From contig CAKZUB010000108.1 of the NCBI GenBank assembly GCA_937921505.1, forward strand, positions 1 to 49,975: a stretch of 49,975 nt of DNA. Direction: 5' to 3'. The DNA is from an uncultured Clostridia bacterium (GTDB taxonomy: Bacteria > Bacillota > Clostridia > Lachnospirales > Cellulosilyticaceae). The stretch's first letter is position 1. Each line of letters begins with the position of its first letter. Under the pieces are notes generated by a model. It saw only the letters and a program-made list of their open reading frames with translations. It was not told the origin of the DNA and did no database searches. The translations under genes were made by a program, and so were the position numbers. This document shows, piece by piece, positions 15,932 through 24,750 of the stretch.

Positions 15932-17891
15932 TTATAAAGAAGATATAATAGCATTTAGATCTTTTGATACTGCCTCAAGTGAAGAAACGCTAAGTGTAAC
16001 ATCTTGACTTCCTTTAGAAACATCTTTAGATAACTGATCAACATTTTCTGCGGTAGCAAGTATTTCCTCAGAAGCTGCGGCTTGCTACATCTTGTGCAAT
16101 AGTATTAATAGAGTCAATATTTTCTAATATACTTTGAATCGTAGTATTTGTTTCGTGGACTGAGGTGAAGATGCCATCAAAGGTGATGCCAGCATGGTCT
16201 ATTAGGGCAGCACTATTACCAATTTGTTCTACATTCTGACCTGTCTTAGTAAGTACTCCTTGAATAACTGAATCTACTTGATGAATAAGTGAGCTAATAT
16301 TTTGGGTTGCTTGAGAGGAGCTTTCAGCAAGCTTTCTGATTTCGTCTGCTACAACTGCAAAGCCTCTGCCTGCTTCGCCAGCTCTTGCAGCTTCAATTGC
16401 TGCATTAAGCGCCAACAAGTTAGTCTGGCTAGCTATGCTTTCTATAACATTAATAATAGTATTAATCTGCAAAGTTGACTCTTTGGCTTCTAAGACAGAT
16501 GAAGCCAATTCTTGAATAGAATTTTTAATAAGGTTCATCTCATGTGTGATGCGCTGCATATCCTTTTTGCCATTTTCAGAAACCACTTGTGCAACCATAA
16601 TCTTATCTTTGGCAATATGACCTTTACTAGAAGTTGTGCTAACGATAGCAGCTAAATCATTAGTACCTGTTGCTACTTCGCTTATAGAAAGAGCGAGCTC
16701 TTCTACGGTTCTGGCCATTTCGCTCATGGAGCTCGATTGACTTATAGCAGACTTACTCATAGTTTTTGAAACTGTTGTTGTTTGACTCGCGGTATCATTT
16801 AAATTATAAGAAGTATTTATGATATTTTCTATAATGCTTCTAAGAGCAAGAACTAGTTTAGAAGTTGAATCAGCGATTTTTCCAATTTCATCTTTTCCTT
16901 TAACTGTTACTTCAGCGCGAAGGTCGCCTTGGGCTACTAGGTCAATAGTATGAGATAGATCTTTAATGGGTTTAGTGATATAATGCACAATACGTTCGGT
17001 AGCAATTGACATTAAAATAAGAGATACTAAAATAATGATTAACATTATTATTTTATAACCATTTAATAGACTTAATATTTCTTTTTCAGGAGCTACAGCT
17101 ACTAAAGTTCAATCTATAGATGGAATACGTGTAAAGCTAACTATTTGTTTAGAGCCTTGTAGTGTATACGTAGTTCTGCCTTTTTCAGATGAAGCCAGCT
17201 TTTCAGATAAATCCTGTAGTTTTCCATCCTCAATTGAGGTTAAGTTCTGCATAAGTAGAGTAACATCTGGATGTGCAACGATAGCATTATCAGTAGTATT
17301 AACAAGGTAAGCATAACCAGTATCTCCAACTTTAATGTCGCTGATAATCTGAGAGATTGTATCAAGTAAAATATCACTTGAGAAAACGCCTCTTAAGTTA
17401 CCAGCTGCATTTTTAATCTGGCCACTTGCACTGATAGCCATTTTGCCTGTAGATTGACCTAGGTAAAGTGCTATAAATTTAATTTCGGGATGATTAAGAC
17501 CTTCTATATACCAGGGTCTTTGTCTGGGATCGAAATCACTATCAGGTATCCAGCCGGAACCATCAATTATTTGTCCTTCTGTAGTACCTATATATAAATC
17601 AGTAATACCTTCATGTTTTTTTACTAATTCAGACAAGTAGTTAAGTTCTATATCTGGGTGTAAGTTGTTTTTTTCAACAGCTTCTTTTGTACTATCAACT
17701 ATAGTTAAGTGATTACTTAACCAACCATTAATTTCTGCAGCATAAGTATCGGCTGTTTGATCTAAAAGTTGATAAGAAAGGTTCATAATAACTGTTCTTG
17801 CAAATGAGTAGGAAATAAAAGAAGTTATACCAATTAACAATAATGTAAGGGGGATGATTTTTAAAATCATTTTAAGCTTTAGACTCTTCGT
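15932..17891 (-). pseudogene. Methyl-accepting chemotaxis protein, broken by three lesions
   Basis: This was a complete membrane chemoreceptor: an N-terminal membrane span, a dCache-type sensor (IPDSDFDPRQRPWYIEG and SGQIKNAAGNLRGVFSSDI), a second span, HAMP, and a cytoplasmic signalling hairpin with the conserved tip ending [13 protein letters not shown]. It is now interrupted. An ACG sits where the ATG should be at 17889-17891, 9 nt after AGGAGG, and no alternative start is nearby. A TGA at 17109-17111 replaces the Trp codon that the cache domain normally has before TLVAVAP. One extra base near 16082 shifts the frame, after which the other frame restores [13 protein letters not shown] through to IISSL and TAA. 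Correcting the insertion gives 653 codons exactly, a normal chemoreceptor length. Two fragments (16068-17045 and 17109-17870) stay open. Sequencing error is possible for one lesion but unlikely for all three. Confidence 0.88.
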
Positions 17892-18097
17892 GCGTGTAGG
17901 CCTCCTGAGAAATTAATTCGTTATAAATAACTTTTATAAATTTAAGAGTATATAAAACGTAATCTTGAAGTTTATTTCGACAATTTTTATGTTTTACATA
18001 ATAGAATGTGTCGAGAAGTTAAAATGTTTTTTCTGGAAAATATACAAAAAATGTAAAATATAATCGTTATAGAATATAAAAACAGCTATTAACATTC

Positions 18098-18239
18098 TGT
18101 GGATAAAGTTGTTGATAATGAAAAAATATAAATTGTGGATTTGTGGATAAGATTTAATGATTTACTATATAAGTATTACAAAAACGCTGTTTTTATGCTT
18201 GACGATTATTAACAGATATGGTATTATAGTTGTGGATAT
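18098..18239. promoter_or_regulatory. Cluster of DnaA-box-like sites
   Basis: TGTGGATAA, the complement of the consensus DnaA box TTATCCACA, occurs exactly at 18098-18106 and 18142-18150. One-mismatch or near sites TGTGGATTT (18134-18142) and TGTGGATAT (18231-18239) share the same orientation, inside a gene-free AT-rich stretch. This is far denser than chance for a 9-mer. It could be a DnaA-regulated promoter or a DnaA-titration site. An origin is less likely because dnaA and dnaN are not adjacent. Confidence 0.6.
18199..18227 (+). promoter_or_regulatory. Sigma-A promoter for the short RNA
   Basis: TTGACG (18199-18204), 17-nt spacer, TATTAT (18222-18227). The predicted start, about 18234, lies inside the last DnaA-box-like site, so DnaA binding there would block initiation. 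Confidence 0.78.
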
Positions 18240-18345
18240 AGGTGTGTACAATATTTGAGTTTGCAAGCTATATTCACATTGAAGTTAAAATGTACAACAA
18301 CATATCAATCCCTTAATGCTCTATATATATAGAGCCCTTTTTTTT
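18234..18345 (+). ncRNA. Candidate structured small RNA or terminated leader (about 110 nt)
   Basis: A good sigma-A promoter and a strong terminator bound about 110 nt with no plausible coding sequence. The 5' and 3' ends can pair: GATAT (18235-18239) with ATATC (18302-18306), and TGTACA (18245-18250) with TGTACA (18291-18296). Inside, AATAT and ATATT flank a TTGCAA-containing loop. It is followed by the 18-nt terminator palindrome. The RNA might act in trans or might attenuate the gene at 18456, but that gene starts 111 nt after the terminator. No known RNA family was recognised; at this length it is too short for 6S RNA. Confidence 0.5.
18318..18345 (+). terminator. Intrinsic terminator of the short RNA
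   Basis: A perfect self-complementary GCTCTATATATATAGAGC (18318-18335) is followed by CC and eight T residues, a textbook intrinsic terminator. Confidence 0.87.
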
Positions 18346-18455
18346 GCTAAAAATAGAAAAAGGATTTTGAGGGTTACCATATATAGGTATAAAGTATAGC
18401 TATTTTGTATAGAATATAAATACCAATGATAAATATCATATATATGGAGGATTAT

Positions 18456-19148
18456 ATGGATCTATTAGAGCGTATTAATGACTATATAAAAAATGTAAAG
18501 AATAATGCCTATGTGTATGCTATACAAAAGCTAGGCATAGAAGTATTTATAAATTATATAAAAAGTAATAATCTTACAGGAGACCTAGTAGATATTCAAG
18601 ATATTAAAATGGATAAGCTTTTGCTCTACTGGATTCCTAAGAATAAAAAGTATCTTAGTGAACTGCAAGCTTATCAGATTGTTTATACAGTACATGACAT
18701 CTATCAGTATTTATTAAAAGGCAGTGAGGATAAAGATACGAATACGCCAACTATACTTGATATCTACGCAGAGGAATATATGAGAGTCTATAGAGCCCGG
18801 AATATGCTGCTTAAAATGACTAAAGATCCTATTCTAGCAACAAACCCTCTTGTTATAGATCTTAATTATTATAAAAATAAGAAAAAGAAAAGTGACTCTG
18901 TAGAAATGGCAACCACTTATGAACAAGCGATTTTTAAAGTTAAAGAGTGTAAAGAGGGCGGACAGGTTGTTCTTACAAAGCTTTATCAAGATAAAGCTTA
19001 TAAGTTGCTTTTAGAATACCCTACCTATAAGTACTTTAAAAAAGGGGATTTGCTTCATGCTATTATAAAAAAGAAATTATTTTATGTCTATTGGGAAATT
19101 CAAGAGATTAAATCGTATTATATGCCAGAAGCAGAGGCTTATTTATAA
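18456..19148 (+). CDS. Unknown soluble protein
   Basis: A 230-residue Lys- and Tyr-rich cytoplasmic protein with no recognised family. Predicted helices dominate the first two thirds (including LQAYQIVYTVHDIYQYLLKG and ILDIYAEEYMRVYRARNMLL). A more mixed C-terminal domain follows (EGGQVVLTKLYQDKAYKLLL). An in-frame ATG at 18426 lacks a ribosome binding site, whereas the ATG at 18456 has GGAGG 5 nt away, so it was chosen. Upstream lie the small-RNA candidate and DnaA-like boxes. The gene has no close partner downstream (155 nt to the next). Function unknown. Confidence 0.8.
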   Translation: MDLLERINDYIKNVKNNAYVYAIQKLGIEVFINYIKSNNLTGDLVDIQDIKMDKLLLYWIPKNKKYLSELQAYQIVYTVHDIYQYLLKGSEDKDTNTPTILDIYAEEYMRVYRARNMLLKMTKDPILATNPLVIDLNYYKNKKKKSDSVEMATTYEQAIFKVKECKEGGQVVLTKLYQDKAYKLLLEYPTYKYFKKGDLLHAIIKKKLFYVYWEIQEIKSYYMPEAEAYL

Positions 19149-19303
19149 TACGTGCTTTTCTTTCATAGCAAACTTAGGTATAATCAACCTAAGCTTGTTA
19201 TAATGGATAAATATAATATATGACTACATAATGAAACAGTGAATACGTCACTTAGATAATATCAAAATGGATAGAATGTTTAAAGAAGGAGGGGATAACT
19301 ATA

Positions 19304-20467
19304 ATGAAAATTACATTTTTACTTGCTCAATGTACAACACAATATTTAAAAGACAGTATAGCGATTATCACAAAAGTTTTAAGGGAGCTAGATATAGAAG
19401 TAGAGGTAGCGGAGCTTTATAGACTGCCTTATTTTAATGGTAAGAAAACTAAGGAAATGGATCAGTTAGTGGAGATTATTGATTCAAGCAAAGGTGTTAT
19501 TGCAGTAACTCATGTACCTATGTTATCGATGCATGGTGCTATGCAGACTTTTTTTGATTGTGCGACAATATATGACCCAGAAAAGTTTAATAAACCTATT
19601 TTAGCGCTTACATATAGTGAGTGGTTAGGGGAGAATGAGGCAGCAGAAAAGATTCTTAAAAATTGGAGCATAATAGGGGGAGCAGAAGGGTACAAACTAG
19701 GTCTTAACAAAAACATAGACTTTAGTCATATTTCGCCTAGATTAGAAAGATTAGCTGAGGATTTTTATAGACTTATTAAACAAGATAGGCAAAATATAGC
19801 ATCAACAGAAAGACAACTATATAATTATCTAAAATCAGGACAAGTTTTAGATAGTTTAGGTAGTCATCTTAAAGAAAAGAGCGGACTAAAGGAACAGAAA
19901 CCTTCTCACAAACCCGCAGCCCAAGTAAAAAGCTTTGTAGATATTTTAAGACAAGAAAATAAAGTTCAAGAGTCAAAGGATGTAGATGAGGAAGCTCATT
20001 CAGACTTATCAACAAAAGAGCAGACTATTAAGGAAATTGCAAACTTATTAAAAAAGCAAGTGATTGAAGAGGGATTAGAAGAAGAGAAACAGACATTTAC
20101 AGCTATTAGTTCTGGAGTATATAAAAAGCCAACTCTAACAAGCGTATCACAGTTTAGCAGCAAAAGGCTGCAGCAAATTCCTCATTATTTTATAGCTAAG
20201 CATGATAAAAGTTTAGAAATGATCCTTAAGTATACGATTACAAATTCTAATGAAGAAGGTTTTATCATTATTAAAGATGGAGATTGTGAATATGTAGAAA
20301 ATGTTGAAGCTGCTGCTATTGTTGAGTTTATTTTATCAGAAGAGACTCTTACAGAAATTTTGGCAAAAAAAATTACTTATCAAAAGGCATTTATGCTAGG
20401 TAAACTTAAGGTAAAAGGGAATTTTGCTATTTTGCCTAAACTGGATCAAGTTTTTACATCTGTATAA
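19304..20467 (+). CDS. Flavodoxin-like domain fused to SCP2 sterol-carrier domain
   Basis: A 387-residue protein with two unrelated domains. Residues 1-165 form a flavodoxin-like fold of the NADPH-dependent FMN reductase type (MKITFLLAQCTTQYLKDSIAII, then GVIAVTHVPMLSMHGAMQTFFD). A charged linker of about 110 residues follows. Residues about 285-385 form an SCP2 lipid-binding domain, ending with ITYQKAFMLGKLKVKGNFAI, the family hallmark. The first domain lacks the usual phosphate-loop Ser/Thr-rich GSxR motif, so flavin binding is not certain. There is no signal peptide. Start ATG has GAAGGAGGGG upstream. The HIT gene follows by 15 nt, so the two are an operon. Confidence 0.8.
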   Translation: MKITFLLAQCTTQYLKDSIAIITKVLRELDIEVEVAELYRLPYFNGKKTKEMDQLVEIIDSSKGVIAVTHVPMLSMHGAMQTFFDCATIYDPEKFNKPILALTYSEWLGENEAAEKILKNWSIIGGAEGYKLGLNKNIDFSHISPRLERLAEDFYRLIKQDRQNIASTERQLYNYLKSGQVLDSLGSHLKEKSGLKEQKPSHKPAAQVKSFVDILRQENKVQESKDVDEEAHSDLSTKEQTIKEIANLLKKQVIEEGLEEEKQTFTAISSGVYKKPTLTSVSQFSSKRLQQIPHYFIAKHDKSLEMILKYTITNSNEEGFIIIKDGDCEYVENVEAAAIVEFILSEETLTEILAKKITYQKAFMLGKLKVKGNFAILPKLDQVFTSV

Positions 20468-20482
20468 AAGGAGAGGGACTAT

Positions 20483-20908
20483 ATGAAAGAAGATTGTATT
20501 TTTTGTAAGATCATTAATGGAGACATACCTTCATTTACAATTTATGAAGATGAACGATTTAAAGTGATATTAGATAGGTTTCCAACATCACCTGGGCATG
20601 CGCTTATCTTGTCTAAATGCCACCATGTGGATATATTTGATATGCCAGATGAAATAGCAGTAGGAATTTATCCGTTAGCTAAAAGAATGGCTGAGCTTCT
20701 TAAAGCAGCAACTGGAGCTGATGGCATTAATATTATCCAAAATAATGGAGAAGCTTCTGGACAAGCAGTATTTCATTTTCATCTGCATCTGATTCCAAGA
20801 AAACACGGAGATAGGATAAAGCTTAACCAGACATCGGCACAAGATACTACACTTGAGGAATTGTCGGAGATGTTCCGAATAATTAAAGCATATGAGAAAA
20901 AGATGTAA
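20483..20908 (+). CDS. HIT-family nucleotide hydrolase (HinT-like)
   Basis: A 141-residue histidine-triad protein that hydrolyses nucleoside phosphoramidates and related AMP conjugates. The HIT motif HFHLHLIPR carries H98, H100 and H102, with H100 the probable nucleophile. C5 and C8 (CIFCKI) plus downstream histidines form the zinc site seen in many bacterial HIT proteins. QNNGEASGQAV before the motif and the GHALILSK strand are characteristic. Start ATG has AAAGGAGAGG upstream. It is the second gene of the operon with the flavodoxin-SCP2 protein and ends at a hairpin. Natural substrate unknown. Confidence 0.94.
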   Translation: MKEDCIFCKIINGDIPSFTIYEDERFKVILDRFPTSPGHALILSKCHHVDIFDMPDEIAVGIYPLAKRMAELLKAATGADGINIIQNNGEASGQAVFHFHLHLIPRKHGDRIKLNQTSAQDTTLEELSEMFRIIKAYEKKM

Positions 20909-20932
20909 GAGAAAGTATAGAAAAATATATTT

Positions 20933-20967
20933 AGAAAGCCCCCACAAGTAACTTAAGGGGGCTTTCT
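20933..20967. terminator. Shared hairpin between HIT gene and asnB
   Basis: AGAAAGCCCCC (20933-20943) pairs perfectly with GGGGGCTTTCT (20957-20967) between convergent genes. The GC-rich stem is strong, but the T runs are weak on both sides. Confidence 0.78.
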
Positions 20968-20999
20968 GACTAACTATAGCTAGAATCATTATTTTAAAA

Positions 21000-22838
21000 T
21001 TAATTTCTAGAAGGACATTCGAAATATTCTTTATACCATATAAGAAACATAAATACAGTCCAGATTTTGCGGCTATTATCAACTTTGCCATTGTAGTGAT
21101 TATCTAGCAAGTTGATGAGGTTATCGGTATCAAAGTATTTATTTGCTACACTGCCTGTAAGCGTTTCTTTGACAATATTATAATACTTATCTTCTCTAAG
21201 CCATACTCTTATAGGAACTGGAAAACCTAGTTTTTTCTTATTAGCTACTGCGGGAGGAAGGTTGCGTTTTGCTGCAAGTCTCATAGCAAATTTAGTATTT
21301 TCTTTATTAACCTTGTATTTAACAGGAACTCTAGATGCTATTTCAAATATTTTTTTGTCTAAGAAAGGTACACGAAGCTCAAGGGAATGCGCCATACTCA
21401 TTTTATCTGCCTTAAGAAGGATATCTCCTGCAAGCCACATGTGCATATCTAAATATTGCATTTTGGTGACGTCTGCTTTGTTTTTTACCTTATCGTAAAT
21501 AGGTTTAACGAGCTCGAAAGGATCTTTAGCAGAAGTTTTGATTTTAAGGAGCGACTTGCGCTCTTGTGCAGAAAACATGTAGGCATTGCCAACAAAGCGT
21601 TCTTCTATGTCTTTGCTTGCACGGACTAAGAAGTTTTTTCCTTTGAAACTAAAGGGAATAAGTGTAGCCACAGAAGCTAAAAATTTACGTATAGCTTTAG
21701 GTAATTTTCTATAGAGTGCGGTATCTATAGGTTCTTTATAAATGTTATAACCGCCAAAAAGCTCATCTGCACCTTCGCCAGATAACACGCCTTTAACATG
21801 TTTGCTGGCAAGCTCGCTTACAAAGTATAAAGCAACTGCAGAAGGATCTGCTAAAGGCTCATCCATATGATACTGTACTTTAGGAAGAACATTCCAGTAT
21901 TCTTCAGGGGAGATTACTTTATGTTTGTTAGGGATATTAATTTCTTTGGAAAGTTCTTTTGCATAGCTAATTTCATTGTAGTTCTCATTATCAAAGCCTA
22001 CTGTAAAGGTATTATCTCCATTGAAGCAACTTGCAACATAGCTCGAATCAACACCACTAGATAAGAAACAGCCTACTTCTACATCACTGATCTTATGAGC
22101 CTCTATAGATTCTTTCATTCCTATATCTATAGTATCTACAAAATCTTCAAGTGTACCATCTGTTTCATTAAAAGTAGGCTCCCAATAACGCGTTATAGTC
22201 ATGGTACCCTCTTTAAGTACAAAAAAGTGAGCAGGAGGAAGTTTGAAAATATCTTTGAAAAATGTCTCAGGAAGTGCAGAATACTGAAATGTCAAATAAG
22301 TCTCAAGAGCTTCCTCGTTAAGTTCTCTTTTTACATGAGGATATTCTAGTATGGATTTGATTTCAGAAGCATAAACAAAAGTATCATTAAAAAGAGTATA
22401 ATAAAAAGGTTTTATGCCAAAAAAATCTCTGGCTCCAAATAAAGTTTTTTCTTGCTTGTCCCAGATTACAAAAGCAAACATGCCTCTTAAATAAGATAAA
22501 AGATCTGTGCCATACTCCTCATAACCATGAATAAGAACTTCAGAGTCACTATGCGTTTTAAAGACGTGACCTGCCGTGATAAGCTTATCTCTAATGTCTT
22601 GGTAGTTATAGATTTCACCATTGAAGGTAAGTACAAAACGGCCATCTTCATTATAAAGGGGTTGTGCACCAGCTGAGAGATCAAGAAAGCTAAGGCGCCT
22701 AAATCCCATGCCAATAGAATCATCACTATATTTACCACAACTATCGGGGCCGCGGTGAGCTATTTTATTCATCATATCTGTTAAGACTAAATCTTTATCC
22801 TCTAAATTTGTATCTATAAAGCCACAAAAGCCACACAT
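21000..22838 (-). CDS. asnB: Glutamine-hydrolysing asparagine synthase
   Basis: A 612-residue enzyme that makes asparagine from aspartate using glutamine-derived ammonia and ATP. The N-terminal glutaminase starts MCGFCGF, so the catalytic Cys2 is exposed after Met removal. It also contains AHRGPDS (27-33), FNGEIYNY (72-79) and DSEVLIHGYEEYG. The C-terminal synthetase has the PP-loop SSGVDSS (260-266) and SGEGADELFGGYN. Start: the longer frame to 22916 has no site, whereas this ATG has AAAGGAG 9 nt upstream and places Cys at position 2, which decides it. A sigma-A promoter lies at 22873-22901. It stands alone. Length and motifs are complete. Confidence 0.97.
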   Translation of the reverse strand: MCGFCGFIDTNLEDKDLVLTDMMNKIAHRGPDSCGKYSDDSIGMGFRRLSFLDLSAGAQPLYNEDGRFVLTFNGEIYNYQDIRDKLITAGHVFKTHSDSEVLIHGYEEYGTDLLSYLRGMFAFVIWDKQEKTLFGARDFFGIKPFYYTLFNDTFVYASEIKSILEYPHVKRELNEEALETYLTFQYSALPETFFKDIFKLPPAHFFVLKEGTMTITRYWEPTFNETDGTLEDFVDTIDIGMKESIEAHKISDVEVGCFLSSGVDSSYVASCFNGDNTFTVGFDNENYNEISYAKELSKEINIPNKHKVISPEEYWNVLPKVQYHMDEPLADPSAVALYFVSELASKHVKGVLSGEGADELFGGYNIYKEPIDTALYRKLPKAIRKFLASVATLIPFSFKGKNFLVRASKDIEERFVGNAYMFSAQERKSLLKIKTSAKDPFELVKPIYDKVKNKADVTKMQYLDMHMWLAGDILLKADKMSMAHSLELRVPFLDKKIFEIASRVPVKYKVNKENTKFAMRLAAKRNLPPAVANKKKLGFPVPIRVWLREDKYYNIVKETLTGSVANKYFDTDNLINLLDNHYNGKVDNSRKIWTVFMFLIWYKEYFECPSRN

Positions 22839-22872
22839 ATGTAAGGGCTCCTTTCTTGAAATATACACAATG

Positions 22873-22901
22873 ACTTTAACATATATCTTGTTTAAAATCA
22901 A
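22873..22901 (-). promoter_or_regulatory. Likely sigma-A promoter of asnB
   Basis: On the minus strand TTGATT (22896-22901), 17-nt spacer, TAAAGT (22873-22878). The -10 box is imperfect. The leader is only about 30 nt, so there is no room for a T-box or riboswitch. Confidence 0.6.
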
Positions 22902-23035
22902 TCCGATGATTAGCATACAGTTAGAGTATTACCGACTCATATGATACTAAACACATTTATAAAAATATATTAAAAATTTATCAAGACATTTAGTATAGAA
23001 AGAGTTAAGATATACTTAATGACTTTAGTAATATA

Positions 23036-23044
23036 TGATATAAT
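23036..23044 (+). promoter_or_regulatory. Extended -10 promoter of the two-component operon
   Basis: TGATATAAT carries the TGn extension before TATAAT, with a weak TTAATG at about 17-nt spacing. It lies 84 nt before the response regulator start codon. Confidence 0.62.
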
Positions 23045-23127
23045 TAGAGTGCTTAAATAGTGAACGGGATAATCAATTTTTAAATATAAACAGCTCACAG
23101 CGTAAGATGCAGCATAGGAGGAAGCAA

Positions 23128-24750
23128 ATGAGTCTATATAAGATACTTTTAGTAGATGATGAAGAGGAAATCCGAAAAGGAATTATTAAAAAAATAAAAT
23201 GGGAAGAACTGGGGTTTTGTGTTATTGGAGAAGCAGAAAACGGCGTTGAAGCACTCGATATTATAGATAAAACAGTTCCGGATATCGTTTTTACAGATAT
23301 TAGAATGCCTTTTATGGATGGTATTAAATTGGCTGAAAATATTAAGTATCGCTTCCCAACCACAAAAGTAATCATATTATCAGGATTTGATGACTTTGAA
23401 TATGCACAAGTAGCTATTAAGTTAGGTGTTATGCGCTATATTTTAAAGCCTATTAATTCTATAGAAATGAATGAAATTCTTAAGGAACTTAAAGGTATTT
23501 TAGATGAAGAAATATTAGCAATCAACAATATAGAGAATCTTAAGATGAATTATCAAAAGAGTTTACCACTTCTAAGAGAAAGATTCTTAAACCATTGGAT
23601 AGCAGAATATGTTACAGATCAGGTTATTGCCGAAAATATTAATAGTTTTGAACTAGGTTTAAATGCAGATCATTTTATTGTTGCGGTGATTAGACCAGAC
23701 GATTTTGTTAAAGAAATAGAAGACTCCAATTTAGCAAAAAATAAGAGCTTATTAAAAATTGCTATTTTTAATATTTGCGATGAAATTGTAAGTCTTAAAG
23801 ATTTAGGAATAGCTTTTATGAAGATGAATGAAATTGTCCTTATTATGCCTCTTGTACAAGAAGACAACCTTAAGACAAAAGAAATGGTATTTATGGGACT
23901 TGATCAGATTAGAGCTACTGTGCAGAAATATTTAAATACAACGATTACAATAGGTGTAGGAACGATATGTGAGTCAAAACCTATGCTCTATAAGTCTTAT
24001 GAAGAAGCTATAGCGGCTCTAGATTATACTGTTATTGTTGGACGCAATAGAATCATCTATATAGAAGATATAGAACCTTCTCATTCTCTTGAGGTAATTT
24101 TTGATGAAAAAGATGAGCGAGAACTTTTAGCAGCTATCAGAATAGGAAATGCGCAAAAAATTAATGAAGTAATCAGTTCGTTAGTAAGCAGAATAGAAGG
24201 AATTTCTTTAGCACTTAAGGATTATCAATTTTATATCTTAGATATTATCTCGAGTATTCTTAAGTTAAAAAGAACGATGGAGCTAGACTTATCAAGCTTA
24301 TTCAATAAAGAAGATAATTTTCTAACGATCATTAATAACTTCAAGACAAAAGATGAAATAAAAGAATGGCTTTGTAATATTTGCATTATGTTGTCAAAAG
24401 AAATCTCTCTTAAAAGAAATTCAAATAAAAACGAACTTATAGAAAAGGCTAAGGATTATATCAAGCAAAACTATTTTGACGAAGAACTTAGCGCAGAGAA
24501 ATTATGTAACTATTTACACATATCTACCAACTATTTTTCTGCTTTATTTAAAAAAGAAACTAAGCTTACATTTACAAGCTATTTAACACTTATTCGAATT
24601 GATAAAGCAAAGGAACTCTTAAGAACAACTGAGTTTAAGGCTTTTGACATAGGAAATAAGATAGGTTATTCAGAAGGGCATTATTTTAGCTATGTATTTA
24701 AAAAAGCTACGGGTATATCGCCAACGGAGTATAGAAATGGAAAAGACTAA
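23128..24750 (+). CDS. Response regulator, REC plus AraC-type DNA-binding domain (YesN-like)
   Basis: A 540-residue response regulator. The N-terminal receiver has KILLVDDEEEIRKGI with acidic D10/D11, phospho-acceptor D57 in VFTDIRMP, and the KPI lysine near 107. A 300-residue middle region of unclear fold, common in YesN proteins, follows. The C-terminal AraC-type domain (about 440-540) contains two helix-turn-helix motifs (LSAEKLCNYLHISTNYFSAL and FDIGNKIGYSEGHYFSYVF). An in-frame ATG at 23107 is not preferred because AGGAGG is 6 nt before the ATG at 23128. It overlaps the kinase gene by 14 nt. With the linked sugar-binding proteins, it probably activates the downstream mgl transporter. Confidence 0.93.
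   Translation: MSLYKILLVDDEEEIRKGIIKKIKWEELGFCVIGEAENGVEALDIIDKTVPDIVFTDIRMPFMDGIKLAENIKYRFPTTKVIILSGFDDFEYAQVAIKLGVMRYILKPINSIEMNEILKELKGILDEEILAINNIENLKMNYQKSLPLLRERFLNHWIAEYVTDQVIAENINSFELGLNADHFIVAVIRPDDFVKEIEDSNLAKNKSLLKIAIFNICDEIVSLKDLGIAFMKMNEIVLIMPLVQEDNLKTKEMVFMGLDQIRATVQKYLNTTITIGVGTICESKPMLYKSYEEAIAALDYTVIVGRNRIIYIEDIEPSHSLEVIFDEKDERELLAAIRIGNAQKINEVISSLVSRIEGISLALKDYQFYILDIISSILKLKRTMELDLSSLFNKEDNFLTIINNFKTKDEIKEWLCNICIMLSKEISLKRNSNKNELIEKAKDYIKQNYFDEELSAEKLCNYLHISTNYFSALFKKETKLTFTSYLTLIRIDKAKELLRTTEFKAFDIGNKIGYSEGHYFSYVFKKATGISPTEYRNGKD

Noticed and set aside
16068..17870. Two adjacent partial chemotaxis genes
   Set aside because: Both lie in the same frame apart from a single TGA, and the second resumes exactly after a missing Trp codon, so they are one broken gene, not two.
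18098..18239. Replication origin
   Set aside because: DnaA-like boxes are present but dnaA, dnaN and an obvious unwinding element with ordered boxes are not; called a DnaA-box cluster instead.
22095..22349. Open reading frame antisense to asnB
   Set aside because: It lies wholly inside a conserved gene on the other strand, has no ribosome binding site and a biased composition explained by the asnB codons.
22839..22872. T-box or riboswitch before asnB
   Set aside because: The leader is only about 30 nt and contains just the ribosome binding site.
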